Origin: Promerops cafer | Taxonomy: Eukaryota; Chordata; Aves; Passeriformes; Nectariniidae | Direction: 5' to 3' | DNA: 64,000 nucleotides | Assembly (NCBI GenBank): GCA_013398275.1 | Contig: VZSE01006608.1 | Coordinates: 1,920,441 to 1,984,440, forward strand | Part shown: one piece after another, positions 41,701-54,600 of the stretch | Position numbering within the stretch: the stretch's first letter is position 1 | Layout of the letters: each line of letters begins with the position of its first letter | The notes under the pieces: model-generated | Seen by the model: the letters and a program-made list of their open reading frames with translations, nothing else | Database searches by the model: none | Told to the model about the DNA's origin: nothing | Translations under genes and position numbers: made by a program

Positions 41701-44478
41701 ATACTTCATGATGGATCTGCAAATTGCTTTGCTAGTACAAAGCACATCAGGGGCTAATTTGATGCAGTTTATTGTTTGCAAGAGGTGGATTATAAATGTT
41801 TGGAATTGCATCTTATGTAACTGCTGCTGGATAAGCATACATATGAGTAAGTGTGAACTGGGAAAGGAAAATGTGATACTGGGAACTGTAACCACAAGTA
41901 TTATCACTTCCCATATGTAACAAACTTATGCCTAGGGCAAGGAAGCACAATTGCTGACAGAAGCTGTGTTTCCTCATGCAGGTGATTTTATTGTTCCAAG
42001 TGATTTATCACTCTGGCTAACATTTTTTGATGAAAGACTTTTCTGGAATGATTGTACTCCAAAGGAAATTTGGAGTTATTTACCTTCAATAGATGACCAG
42101 GTCTGCCTATTGAAAATGTTAGATTTATGAGGTAATTTCATGTGGGTTTTAATTTGGTGGAAGACAAAGAGTTAAGGTTTGTTTCCCCAAGTTAGTCACA
42201 TAATCTCTTTCAGTCTCTCCCTTTCACTTCCTCAGTCTCAGAAATCTACAACTATACATTTGAGAAACTTATCAGACACTTAAATATTTAATGTACTATC
42301 AAATTGTATTATTTTACTTTATCTGTTATCAAAAGCATATGCTGGATTCTCTGAATTTATATTGGGTGCTAATGATACACTGATGATTCCTGAAAATGCA
42401 AAAACTGTCCTCATTTTCTTTACAAAAGGTAAAAAGATGTTACATTTTCAAACTGTTAAATCTAGCTTTTAAGACCTGATTTCAAGAAGTGTGCAGCACC
42501 TGAACTGCCAACATCTTGTTCATTGTGCTCCTGGGTCACTGATGGTAAAGTTCTTACTTTCTTATGCATTTATATTGCTGTGAAAATAGATAGTTGTAAG
42601 TCCAGGTCCCTTCCTTCTCAGAGGGATCTGAGTGCAAAACAGAGTTATACACTGTGTTACTTTGGCCTGACACTAGAATTACTTTTAGTAAAGGCAGATC
42701 AAACCTAATACCCAGTCAACCCCTGTTCAAAATGCAGAGTGATGAAGCTGAGCCAGAAGATACTGAGTGCAAAGTGAGCTTTTCAGCACTGTATAGAGCC
42801 AGTATAAAAGCTAGTTGAAAACTACTTCACAAACTACTAAGATCTCCCAATATCAAACAAATTGTTACTCATTTCTGCAAGGCACAGCTGACAGCTGATG
42901 GAAGAAATATAAATTGCTTTTTTTAAAAATCTGTCCAAAGTAAAATTTGCCTTCTGTGAGAACTTAGCTTATTGTGCTAAGCCTCAGGGTGAAGAGTGGA
43001 TCTCCCACCTCCCATGGTGGTGGCTGTTCAGTCACTTCAGGGGCAGCAGAAGCATGATCTTCATTTGTGAGGTTTTTTTCTCTTGTATTAATTGCATGAT
43101 CTGCTTCATAAATCAACTTACATTTAAATGGAACAGCTGAAAAGTAATTGTGCAGCTGAGCAACTGATGAGTTACTGTGCCTTATGGCTACTGTGGCTGT
43201 GTGGGTAAGGACCAGAAAGACAAAAATTGGTGTCTTTAACCTCCAGTATCCCTTAACTCTCCTCCAATGAGTTTCCTGTCACTTTAATTTAAGAAGTATT
43301 TTGATCAGTTCATGAAAGCAATTCTATGATGCATTTGTCTCCAATTCCCCAGAAACAATTGCCCAGTCCTGTGTTCCTAAATTCCTTTCTGTACGTTGCC
43401 TTTAATTTTTTCCTTTTTTGATAGCTGTATTAGATGTTGTTAGGGATGATGAGGTGTGTAGATCTGGTTTTAGAGGATAGACAGATGAAATAAGCAACAT
43501 TTGGAGTGTCATTGAGACCACCTTGGTAATTTTTTTTGTTTGCAAAGCAGATGTCTCTGTTATGCACTCAAATTCTTCACTGTCACCCATTATCATAAAG
43601 CCATTTTAGCATAACTATTTTTTAATTCTCTAAGCCTTTTCATGGGACATTGTAAAATCAGTCTTTGTTGGATAAATTTTGCTTTATATTACAACTCAAA
43701 ATACCAGAATCTTAAAAATAATCTTGTAATAAGCATTTTGTAGTTAATGTAATTAAGTTCCTTTCAGGCTGGTACTTGGACTGCAAATTGAGAGTTTTAT
43801 TTCCCTTTTGGAATCAGGCACCCTTTGAAATGGTCATGCTGAGGTTCTGTAAACTGTGTTGACATTCTGTGTTGTGACACTGTGTCATCACTATACTTCT
43901 TTCAGCAGAATTTTTAAAGCTGCCATGAGTTCTGACTGGAAGGAAAAGTGTATGTATGCAACAATTTTCAGTGGAAAGGAGAACCAGAAGACATGACTTT
44001 GTTATTATAACTTTACCTAAGAGGAGAAGTGCATGTGTATGAGTGAGCGGATATTTGATACCTTTATATCTTTCTCAGAAAGCTTGAAAGTGGTGATTTT
44101 TGCAAGATTTCAAATTGATTAGGGGATGCTGGTTTTTTTCCTCCACCTTACTCCTACCCAAATTCATAAATGAATGACACAGAAATTTTTAAAATCAGAC
44201 TTCACTATGTAAAAAATAAAAAATGGGGGCAAAGAGCAGCAAAAATCAGATCCAGTGAATACTCAGAAGCTGGACACAATTCTGTTGAGTGTCTGTAAAT
44301 TAAAGCCCAAGATTGAAATTCTGGCCCTTTAAACAATTCCTTTAACCATGGCCATGACTAAGGCTTCCTAGCTTTAATATCTTACTATAAAAGTGGAGCT
44401 GTGGTTTCTTGAGAGATTTGTGTAAAAGCCTGCTGCAGTGAGGCCAGGTACCAGGGAAACAGGTTGGGGGGTTTTTTT
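32731..44478. other. Intergenic region downstream of THNSL1
   Basis: This region is AT-rich with no recognisable coding exon. The longest frame, 35703-36194 on the plus strand (163 codons), has no family features and begins at a non-ATG codon. The region contains one CR1 fragment and possible conserved non-coding DNA at about 38.84-39.40 kb. Confidence 0.5.
34078..34410 (-). mobile_element. Old CR1 LINE 3' fragment
   Basis: The segment runs from gcaggttggaagtgatctg through ggccaacctttt, cttccagtgatggagac, the text around attgttccagtg, and accttgtcctggtgcagc. These landmarks follow the order of a reversed CR1 3' region. The 3' tail repeat is missing and divergence is high. Confidence 0.72.
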
Positions 44479-44493
44479 GGGGGGGGGGGGGGG
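44466..44493 (+). repeat. Poly-G tract (15 G) with upstream G run
   Basis: GGGGGG at 44466-44471, seven Ts, then 15 Gs at 44479-44493. It can form a G-quadruplex on the plus strand and is a likely length-error site in sequencing. Confidence 0.9.
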
Positions 44494-47400
44494 CTGAGAG
44501 GAGTGGTTCTACTTTTTGTCTGGCAATAATTCTGAGCTAAAAGAGGAAGAAAGTATTAAAAATTTTATTTAAACTTTTTTATTAAAAAAATATGTTTAAC
44601 TTGGAATGACGATTTATGGTTTAGCAGTCTATCTGAAGTTGTATGATTTTATATATATGCACATGTATATATAATGTACATGCCTACAGATTGTGTATGT
44701 ATTTCAGTTTGTTGTGTGCATGGAATATCATGCTCGATGGATCAATGTGAGCCATCTTGACTAGTGCATCTCAGATCATGTGTTGAAAGAGATGTGCATC
44801 CCCATGAAGAAAGAGATCCCTGTGCATACCAGCCTGCTGCATCATCACATCCAGATGGGATCTGCCCCATGCAGTTGCCCTTCCTACTCAATGTTTGATG
44901 TCACAGAGGGACCACATGACTTCCCTGAGCTGTGCTGTCAGGTTCAGGGCTTCTGCAGCCCAGGGCTCCAGCTGGCCTTGACCCTTGGCTGGTTTTGTGC
45001 AGCTCCGTTGCCTGACCTTGGCTCACTGTCACTGAGGAAGCTATCACTGAGCTCTGAGAGTCTGTAAACTGAAACCGTGCAAGATAAGAAAAGTAAAAAC
45101 AAGCAGAACTGAATGTGCTGAGCTGGGAACTGTCTCGGGGATTGGGGACAAATACTGACATGGAATCTAAAAATCTAAGTGAGAAAGCAAAGGCTTAGAA
45201 AATGGCATCTCTGCAACTGTGAGGACTTGCACTGACTTACTGGGGTATTTTGATGTAATTGAAAGACATTTCTTATTAAATGCAAAGTGTGCGATACCAA
45301 TAAAAAGCAACAAAAACCATTTCATATGCTTTTCTCTTCTTTTGCCTTCTCCCTTTTCCTTTTCCATATGGATCCTCATCTCATCAGCTCCTTCCTGACC
45401 CATCTGAAGGATGCTTCTCTGATCAGCCTCTTGTCAAAAGTGCCTCTTGATGCCTTTTACTGTTCTCATTTCACACTGTGAATCATACAGCCCCCAAGGC
45501 ACACTTGGCATGTGGTACTGTTCTCTCACTGCTCTTGACCCCAATGTCCACACTGGCATGGTGTGGTGGCCCTGGAGCAGCTGCAGCCAGCCCTCTGGCC
45601 ACCCACACAGGTGCCCAGCTTGGCATCAGGGCTGGAGGAGCAAGAACGACATTCTCAGCCCTGATGTGAGTGTCTGGGGCGGGGATAGGGACTGGGGACC
45701 CAAAACGCTCTGCACTATTGCGTATACAAGCCAGGTGAAAATAACTCTGGTTTCCAGTCACAGCAGCCACCAGTCGCTGCTGGGCCCTGGCAGAGGTTCC
45801 CCCCTTGCTGTCACAGCCAAAGTCACCAGCTGTCTGCAGAAGCACACTACATTTATACATGGCAGACTCTCTGCTGCCTTCAGATCCCTCTGATTAAAGA
45901 AATCATCTCATTTTGGGAGTGTCATTTTGGGACTAGCCTTTATAGGCTTCATGTTTGGATGTACTATTTGTATAGATGGCATTGATATGCAGCCAAAGCC
46001 TTACTGAACTTCTGTTGGTTTTCATTTGGTTTGGGCATGGAACAAATGTGTGTGGCTTCTGGCATGTGCTCTGCAACTCCTCAGCCCGAAGGGGAGATGC
46101 TGCATCTCCTCATCTCTCGTGTCCTTCAGACCAGGCCCCTTTCTACCAGCACCATGTTTCTTGATGCCAGTCTCTTCATCTCTCCTCTGATGCCAGGTAA
46201 TTAAGCAAGCAGAAGGGCATTGGACAAAACAGATGACCTGGGCAATTTAAGCTGGACTGCAAGTATACCTTGATTCCATACATTTTAATCTGAGGAGTTT
46301 TTGTTTGGTTAGGTTTGTTATTTGTTGATTGTTTTGGTTATTTTTAGATTAAGATGCTAACATAAAATGTTTGGCAATTTAGCTGTCCCTGAAATGTCAG
46401 TTCTGAGGACCAGATTTGGAATGGGATTTATGTCTGATTTTGTTAGGGTGTCCATTTTGGCAAATAGAGGAAGTTGCATCTACTTCACTAGTTGCAATCA
46501 GACCAATCAATACCAATACCAATCAAATTTTTATAACATCCACATCATGTGGATTTCAGCTGTAGCCTCAAATGCATGAACAATGCCTGCTATTTGCCAA
46601 CTGACATTTAAAGAAAAACCTTAGAAGTTGGAAAACAGAAACATTCAAAGAAATTAGAGATATAGTTTTGTACTTAAAGTGGTTAAGAAATTCCTTCAGT
46701 GTATTCTTAACTAAAGAGAGGAATAAACAAGTGATGGAGAATCAACCAAGAGGCAGAGGCAGAAGACAGGGAAGTGGCTGTAGTGTTAAGAAGGAAGTTC
46801 ATAACTCATTCATGTAGGGGAATTATTTGAAAATATTAATGTTATGGTGTACAAGGGAAGTACAATAGCTTTCTAGAGCTTTTGGCAAAATTTCAGATGC
46901 GAGTACAATGGCTGCGAATAAATTGAAGTTTTTTCATTACGTTGATTATTAGGCAAAAAACGGGGAAGAAAGCTGTAAAAAGGAGCTTCTTTTAGCTGGA
47001 AAAAAAATTAGTTATGTTGAAAGCTGTTTATTACAGAGAAAGATGTGACCTCATTCTGGCCTATAAACTTTGTACATGGATGATTTTCCATATAACAAAA
47101 ACCCCATGAATGTTAACTCCAAAGTAGCAGTGAGACATGATACAATTGAGAGGTCTCCAAAGCTACAAAGTGCGAACTAGATATAGACAAAATATAAAAG
47201 TATATCCAGTGAACTAAACTGCCCCGGTGGTTAAATCACTTGGGAACCTGGAGAAGTTGAATTTCATACACCAGAAAGAGACAAAGGTGCTCAGGAATAA
47301 AAGGCTTCCTAGTCACACTGTGAGCTTCTGCTGTATAGAAACTGCTGCTGCCCAAACTCCTCTAAGGAAACCAGTCTCTGGTGTAAGCTGAAGGCAGAAA

Positions 47401-50400
47401 TGTTATTGCATAGTGTACAATAGCATTTACCTTTGGGCACTTGCTAAAGAGGCAAGAGATACATTTTGGAGAGAGACTCACAGCAGTCTATCAACTGGAA
47501 AATAAATTGTCCTCTTCTGCAGCCCACTCCATTATAGCCCTCTACCCTTAGCTGCGTCCTTTGAACTTGGATTCACTACATTTCCAGGCACATCTGAGCT
47601 TAGGGAACATATTATGTAGCACAAGGGAGAGCAGGTGGTCCTGTGCAGCCCTGTTTGTGCTTTGCCTAATCTGAAATATTGGCTTTTGGAGGAGGGGCAG
47701 GGATCTGGGGGCAATATATGCAATTCATCATCACTCTTTTCACTCGCTGTGAGAAACTGCTACACCTGCTGCTCTGCTTCAGATGGGCTTTGAAATACTG
47801 GCAAGCTGAAGGACATAGGAGTTTTTCTTTCATGATAACAAAAATAAGCACTTTGTTCTGGTATCTGTAAAGCTAAGGCAGTTTCCTACAAGCAACGATA
47901 ATTCAAGAGCAGTTTCTGGCTTGCAATTTATACATAAACAAGAGTATTTTTGGAAATGCTGGTTGCTTTTATTATTAAAAAAAAAAAAAAAAGAAAAAAA
48001 AAAAGAAAGAGAAAAAGTAAATCACTGCTAATTTTCAGTTTGCTGAGTCTTTTAAAACATAATTTCCAAAAGAAACACTTTGAATTATCAGGCAAAATGG
48101 AAATAACTCTTTGCTGTGAGACAAAATCAGCAGTGCTTAGTATAGAGGAACTACTAGAAATCATTGTGCTCTTGGAAGGAGTCTGAGTGCCTTTATGCCA
48201 CAGAAAGTTCCAACAGTGTTCATCTGTGAACCAGAACCCAGAATATTGATGCAAAGCAAATGCCCATTGATGTACACAACCTGTCCAAGGGGAATCAGAG
48301 TGTGTTAGAGGACTGGCATGGTGCCTAAAACCAAACTGCTGGTATGGCTGCCCTGATGGAAAAAAGACCCAATACACAGCAGCTCAGAGTCTGTGTTGGA
48401 AGATGCAAGCTGTGAGTGCATTTTCTGTGTTTGCCAGGCACTTTTAGAGAAAACTGGGAAAATTCACTCCTGATTCATTAAAGGTTTTCACAAATCTGCA
48501 GATGCCAGGCCTGAGTCTGAGGCCCAGGAGAGGCCACGTGCCGCCTGTGTGACTGTTGTGGCAGCAAAACTAACGTGTCCTCCCCGGTGCGGAAACTGGG
48601 GAGCTCGGCTGCCCTGCCGGGGGTGTCACGCCCGGGGCGAGCGCAGGGCTCTGGGTCCTGCTTTCCAGTGGTGGCTGCTCCATCCCATCCTGCCTGCCCC
48701 ATCCTGGCCTGGCCACTTCACCCTCTTCCTTTGCTCCAATGCTCCAGTGGACCACAGCTGCCTGGTCCACGCCCTGCAGTGAGTGGTGTTACCTGCACTG
48801 CTGAGAGCCTTGGGGCTAATTTGGGCATTTAGGGAAGGCGATAATATATGCTAACTGTGCATATAGATAAGAAAATATTTTATTTGGGAAAAAAACCCTG
48901 AAATACGGTTTCCAAACAGCATTTCAAAATGGATTGCAAGAAGCAGCTAAACTTCTCTTGTAGATAATAAAAATTAAAATCTCTCCATCGTAAATACAAC
49001 CTGTAGCTTCACTGAAGTTCATTTATTTAAGCACGTTATTTTAGTTTTGTTCATCACCTGGCTATGTGACTGACTGTGTAACATTAGCATCTACATATCT
49101 GTGGGAGTAATATTAACTGTGAGTCTTTGAAGACAGCCCTGGAATTTCAGAATAAAGGATTTAGTTAAGTGTTGGATTTTACTTTATGGAAACTCTGCAA
49201 CCTGATTCATTTCAAGTGAATCACAAAAGTGCCATAGAGTCCAGTGGGAGCAAGATTGGATTATTGCAAAATGAAGGTTTAAAATTAATTATATATTTAT
49301 TAACTTTAAAACAATTATCCATGACATTCCCTCTTAACCTTTCCATTGTTTTACACATGCTAAAATAGCTACCCATGAAGTGACTCTAAATGTGAACATG
49401 AACAGGACATCATGCTTTCCAAAACAATTAAAATTCTCATTCACTCTTTCCATCTCCCTGCTTGCTGTGTGTAATGAAGCTAAAAGACAACAAGGGACAT
49501 GGTCACTGGAGATACTTGTCAAGTCTGTGATTGAAGGTTCTGAAGTTCCCTACTAATATGGCACATGAAAACTTAGCTAAAGAAGTGCTACAGTTCCAAA
49601 GTCAAACATTCAGCTACTAGAAAATAACCAAGTCATACCTTCCAAAGTAGCCTTAGCTCAATTTCCCTATATATACCCTTTATAATATAGTATTTAATTA
49701 CATCATCACAGAAAAGTTACTCCTGAAATTTCCTCCTAATATCTTCTCTGAGCATATGTGTAGATACATATGTATCTATGTAGCCCTATGAGCTGGGTCT
49801 TCATTTCTTCCAGAGAGCATTGTATTAGAACCTAGCAGAGAGAGATTTGATCTAAACTTGATTTAAATTTGATTTCCTAAAGTTTCAAAGGCAAAGTCAA
49901 CCTGGCATGACTACCTTGATTGAGGAGAGCTGTGGGCGGCTCACAGAGGAGAGAGGAGCCACAGGTCTCTTTGTCCCATCCACTACTCCTTGTATTTTAC
50001 TAGAAGTACAGTGATCAGTGACAGTCCAGTGCCTCCCCAGCAATACAGCCCCACCATTCACTGATTAACCAAAGAAAAAGCCCTTTGCCCAGTTGGAAAG
50101 CTCATCCATGCTAGCTGAGCATTCAGGGTTTTATTTTGCTCTAGAGACAGGGGAAATGCAGTGAGGTTTTAAATTTTGTCACAGAGGAAGGGTTACACAG
50201 CAGGTAGGCAAACATACGAAGGAGGACTTTGGAATCAGGCTGGTCAGAGATTGGAAGGTGTCAGGAAACAACTTGCAAATCACTGGGAATGAGGGCGGAG
50301 GAGCAGCTCTGCAAGTCTCCCTTTTCCTTTTGGCAGTAGCTAATTAGCCTCTACCTCAGGAACAGGTTTCCAGTGAAAAGCAAAGCCCTGCACTGGCTGT

Positions 50401-51430
50401 TACCAAGCAATTATTCATTGCCATTCAAGCAATTATTGCTGCCTCTGAGACAGCAGCTACTTTCTTCTTTGAGAAACACAGGAGACGACTTTCCATTAAG
50501 CAGTCAGTCTTGTTTACAGGAAAATTAATAAATAAATAATAGAAATAATCTACCAAGGCAAAATTTAATCTTTTTGATTTTTAAGTGAGAAATCTGAGGG
50601 AAGCCACTGATGTAGAAAACAGTGAAGGTTTTTACTCTACCTGAGGAAAAATAAAAGAAAAAGCCCAAATAATGTAAAACCTTCTTTGTAAAAGGTTTAC
50701 CTTATGTTTTCAAAAATTATGATAACCTTTCCAGTTGGTAAAAAAATATCGCAGCTCCCAAGTTAGTGGAACAAAGAGTTTGCAGTCTTTACTATCAGAG
50801 ACTTACTTGGTTTCAAGTGTTCCAAATCCTGATTATTTTGGTAGGAAAGCTTGAAAGGATGAACGTGTCTGTCCAATCCAGGTTACACTCTGAGTGGTCC
50901 TGCTGTGCAGTCTCAGGGTTGCTGAAGACCCTTCTCTGAAGGCACGTAAGCAGCAGCCGGGTTGCACATCCAGAACCAAACAGACCCATCCACAGTTTAA
51001 AGGGCATTTCTTTATCTGGATATGAGCACTGCACATGCCTAGGTCTCCACTGTGCTCAATTTCAGGGTTTTTTGCAGGACACTGGTTTATGAAAAGCAAC
51101 TTAGAAATTATGAACAGATCAAGTGGAAGCGAGTGGCACAGCAGTGAGAGGGGCTGTCCTTGCACAAGCGGTGGCAGTCACAGATGAAGCAAACTGGCCT
51201 TCCCTGGCTCTGCAGCTTGGCTGGGGAATTTCTCTCACAAGGGGGCCCAGCCTACAATCCCGTGGCAGCACAATCGCCCCTAAAACCCGAGATGCTGCTC
51301 TCCTGGAGGGCTTACGTGGCACAGCGTGGCACAGAGCTGCAGAAATAACTGGCACGTTTCTCTTTCAGCCTTAGGAGAGTATTAGTAGGCTTTTCCAGGA
51401 GTTTTGCCGACCTATCATACATTTGTAGCC
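44494..51430. other. Intergenic region, no recognised gene
   Basis: Mixed sequence with moderately GC-rich patches at about 45.5-45.9 and 48.54-48.72 kb, and an A-rich purine tract at 47977-48018. Open frames such as 45447-45893 on the plus strand (148 codons) show no family features. I found no RNA gene. Confidence 0.5.
47977..48018 (+). repeat. A-rich polypurine tract
   Basis: About 42 bases of A with scattered G, a simple repeat. No element body ending in this tail was recognised to its left. Confidence 0.85.
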
Positions 51431-51436
51431 TAAGGC

Positions 51437-51655
51437 AGGATGAAGGCCAGGAAGGCGGCGCGGCAGCCTGGGGAAGCAAGGCAGCTCTGGAGCGGGCACC
51501 GCCGGGGCTGGGGCCGGGCCGGCCGGGAGTGCGGCGTTAAGGGCTCGGGGCACGCTCCTTTCATTGCCGGGGCTCCGGACAGAAAGGCATCCCCAGCAGC
51601 CATCTGCCGGGCCCCGCTCCCCGCCCGCCTGCCGTGCGGTGGCTCCAGGGGGAAG
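51437..51655. promoter_or_regulatory. Orphan CpG island
   Basis: About 20 CpG dinucleotides fall in some 200 bases of very GC-rich sequence, surrounded by AT-rich DNA, 19 kb beyond THNSL1. No translation on either strand resembles a known first exon, including GPR158. It may be the promoter of a non-coding transcript, an untranslated first exon, or an enhancer-type island. Confidence 0.6.
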
Positions 51656-54600
51656 CATCTGACCCATTTAGCCTGCGCTGATAACATATTGCGGGTGTTT
51701 TGCGGAGGACAGCTGAGCTTTTTCATGCGTCCTGATGCCTAGAGAGCGTTTTGTTCCTTTTGCCTTCACTGCCTATGCCGGTTCCTCCGTGATGTTTTGG
51801 AGGGCAGAACCTGTCATCCTGCATGATATTACTTGCTTTGGTACATCTGCCTCGTCTGAGAGATCTGGGGTGTTGGTCCTGCTGAAGACATCAGAAAATC
51901 GTCTGTTTAATGGCCTCCACTCACCAAATAAGTTACTGTTTACCTAAGAGTGCACAAACTGCTATAAATATTTATAAAACTCTGGATTAATGCCTTAAAA
52001 TCATCTAACATTCCTTTATTGTGGTTCTATTTTAGTCCACTACTTTCAATTTTTATTTTATTTTATTTTATTCTTCAGCTTGCTTATTATATTGCAACGT
52101 TGCTCTTATGCATGCACACGTTGCTATTTGTACATCAGGATCAAAGTAAAAAAGAAAGACACTCTATTGCTATCTCTTTTCATCCTCCCCTGAGGATGCT
52201 GTGATTTAGTCTCTAATCTGGAGGGCAGTGTCATTGGGAACAATGCCAAGTCCTTTTTTCATAGCATGTATGAGACTGAAATTACTCATTAAAATTCTTC
52301 CCCACCTTAGTGCACAGTGTTTGCTGTGGGCTGTGCTGCTGTTTGACTGTCTGTGTCAATACTGTCTGGCCACTCAGCATCTCTGGCCTGGGACTGCCTT
52401 GTTATCCCTTTCTGACCCTGCCCTGGAATACTTGCAGGATTGTATTCGGATACCTTCCAAGTTTCAGCATCTTCCTTTTATAGATTTAATGGCCTCACCA
52501 GTTTTATCTGCTTCTGTTTTTTTTCAGTTCATTTATCTTGATTACATTTAGTTAATTGAGACTAATGTTTTGTTGAAAAATATCTCTCTTGGTCCCCAAG
52601 CTGAGCTTTTGAAGTGAGTAGATTTGAGTAAAAATTTTCAAATGAGCTATTAATATCACCACTGCAAAGATACTCTCTCTCTTCACCCATCATTTCCACA
52701 TTGGCCTGAAGGGGATTCCCTTTCCTCACTGGTAGCCAAACAGTTGCCAGCATGTCTATAAACCTAGTCTACTGCTGACTGCTCTGCTAGAGCCAGTATT
52801 ACTTCTGAAGGTGAGACTGGTTTATATTACATTTTATCCCAAATGAAATGAAAATATCTCTTTTATCTTCAACTCCTTAGCAAAATTTTATAAATTAATC
52901 TGAATTCTTGTTTGGCTACTAAGTTTGAGTATCAGCAGATGCTGCCTGGGAGCGGGAGGTAGAAGGAGTTACACATGCTAAACTAACCTCCCTCTCATTT
53001 GCCTTGCTTAGGAACATGTGAAACTGCAAGAGCTGCTTGGGAGATCCCAGCACTGCCAGAGGGCCACCTCCTGAGGAACACAGTTCAGCAACAGGGAAGC
53101 ACCTGGTAGTCTTTTTGGAGTTTGTCTGTCCTCTTGCTTATAAAAGGACCTGCAGTTTTCTCATGTTTACAGGCTTAATGTTTTAAAGGCATAAAAGTGC
53201 ACCCATTTTTCTGTGTAAGAAGTAGTTCTTGGCATTCCTTCAAAGTGGGGGGAACCTGGGTTTGTCTAAACTCCAGATTTTTGTGGCTGGGGATGCCTCC
53301 ACCGCTGCCCTTTCCAGCCTGTCACTGTGACACACAGCCACTCTCCAGCCCCTGTGGCACACACTGTGACAGGTCCCCATGGCCCAGGCACCACGGAGGT
53401 TGGTTGCTCAGCTGCTCTACAGCTGCAGCACTCTCTGGAGAAATGCCATGTGTACCAGCTGAAGTCTTTCTCAAATATTTAGTGGTCACATCTTTCACAG
53501 CTCCTGCCCATTTTTGTATCCTTAATGATGTGTGAGTGAATGATTAAAAATCTTCTACTAAATGTAGAAAGCTGTTTGGAAAAAGTTGAATCTACACCTC
53601 ACAGAAGGAAGAACAATGTCATAATGTTTGGTCTTGCATTTGGACTGAGAAACTGGTCGAATTCTCGGAGATACAGATCAAGCTGAAAAACAAATCTAAT
53701 TTCGTAAAACTGGAAGAAAACTCAATAGACTATATCTTAAACCAAGAAGTATTTTTCATTAGGGGAGAACCAGGAGACAGAGCCAGTCCAGGAGAAGAAC
53801 AAGCTCCTCCATGTCAGTCTGTCACTGCACGGCATTGCTGGGGCAAGTGGGAGCAGACACCTCAGGGAGGCACAAGCCTCTCCCTGACTGGGAGTGATGG
53901 CAGCATCCTGAGAAGGGGTGCCAGATGATTTTTTTCCTGCAAAGTGAGGGTGGGAATGTTCCATCAGTGAATTCCCAGGCTGCATTTCAGTGGACTGCAG
54001 AGGTTAATACCATGCCTTGAGACAGGAAGCCAAACAATCACAAGACCTAATTGCACCTTCAACCACCACCTATCAGTGCAAGACAGTTATGTGAGAGAGA
54101 CCAGTCTGGAAATGAATTTACTGCTCTTCATGATTATATCCTCACCAAAGACACATTAGCTGAAAAGCTGTGAGGCATTTCTAAAACTTTTATCATGACA
54201 TTACCATGGCTGCTTTCTGCTGGACATTTCTAGCCTCACAGGCGTCTTAATATTTATAGCAGCTATAACCAAATGAGTGCAATATGTCTTCAGTCTCTTA
54301 GTCCAGGATAGCTGGGATGCAGAGAGCAGGGAAGGGGAAGGTGTTTCTGCTGGAGACCCTCGTCTCCTGTGGCGATTTAGCCTGCACTGAAACTAATCAA
54401 ACAGGTTGTATCATTTAAAAGGAATACTCCCAGGTGGAAAGGTAAACACATGCTTCAGAGTAAGGCTAGGTTAGGGGGTAAATAAACATCCCTGATACTC
54501 AGGGGCATTTAATGTGAAATGTTAATTGTCTTACAGAGGGCTTGGTTTTAGCAGGATAAAATGACCAGCCAGCATTTCTAGATTGCACAACCAAGTTGAT

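Noticed and set aside
45447..45893. 148-codon frame on the plus strand
   Set aside because: Trp-, Ser- and His-rich with no domain or conserved motif. Overlapping frames on both strands are also open, which fits local low stop density.
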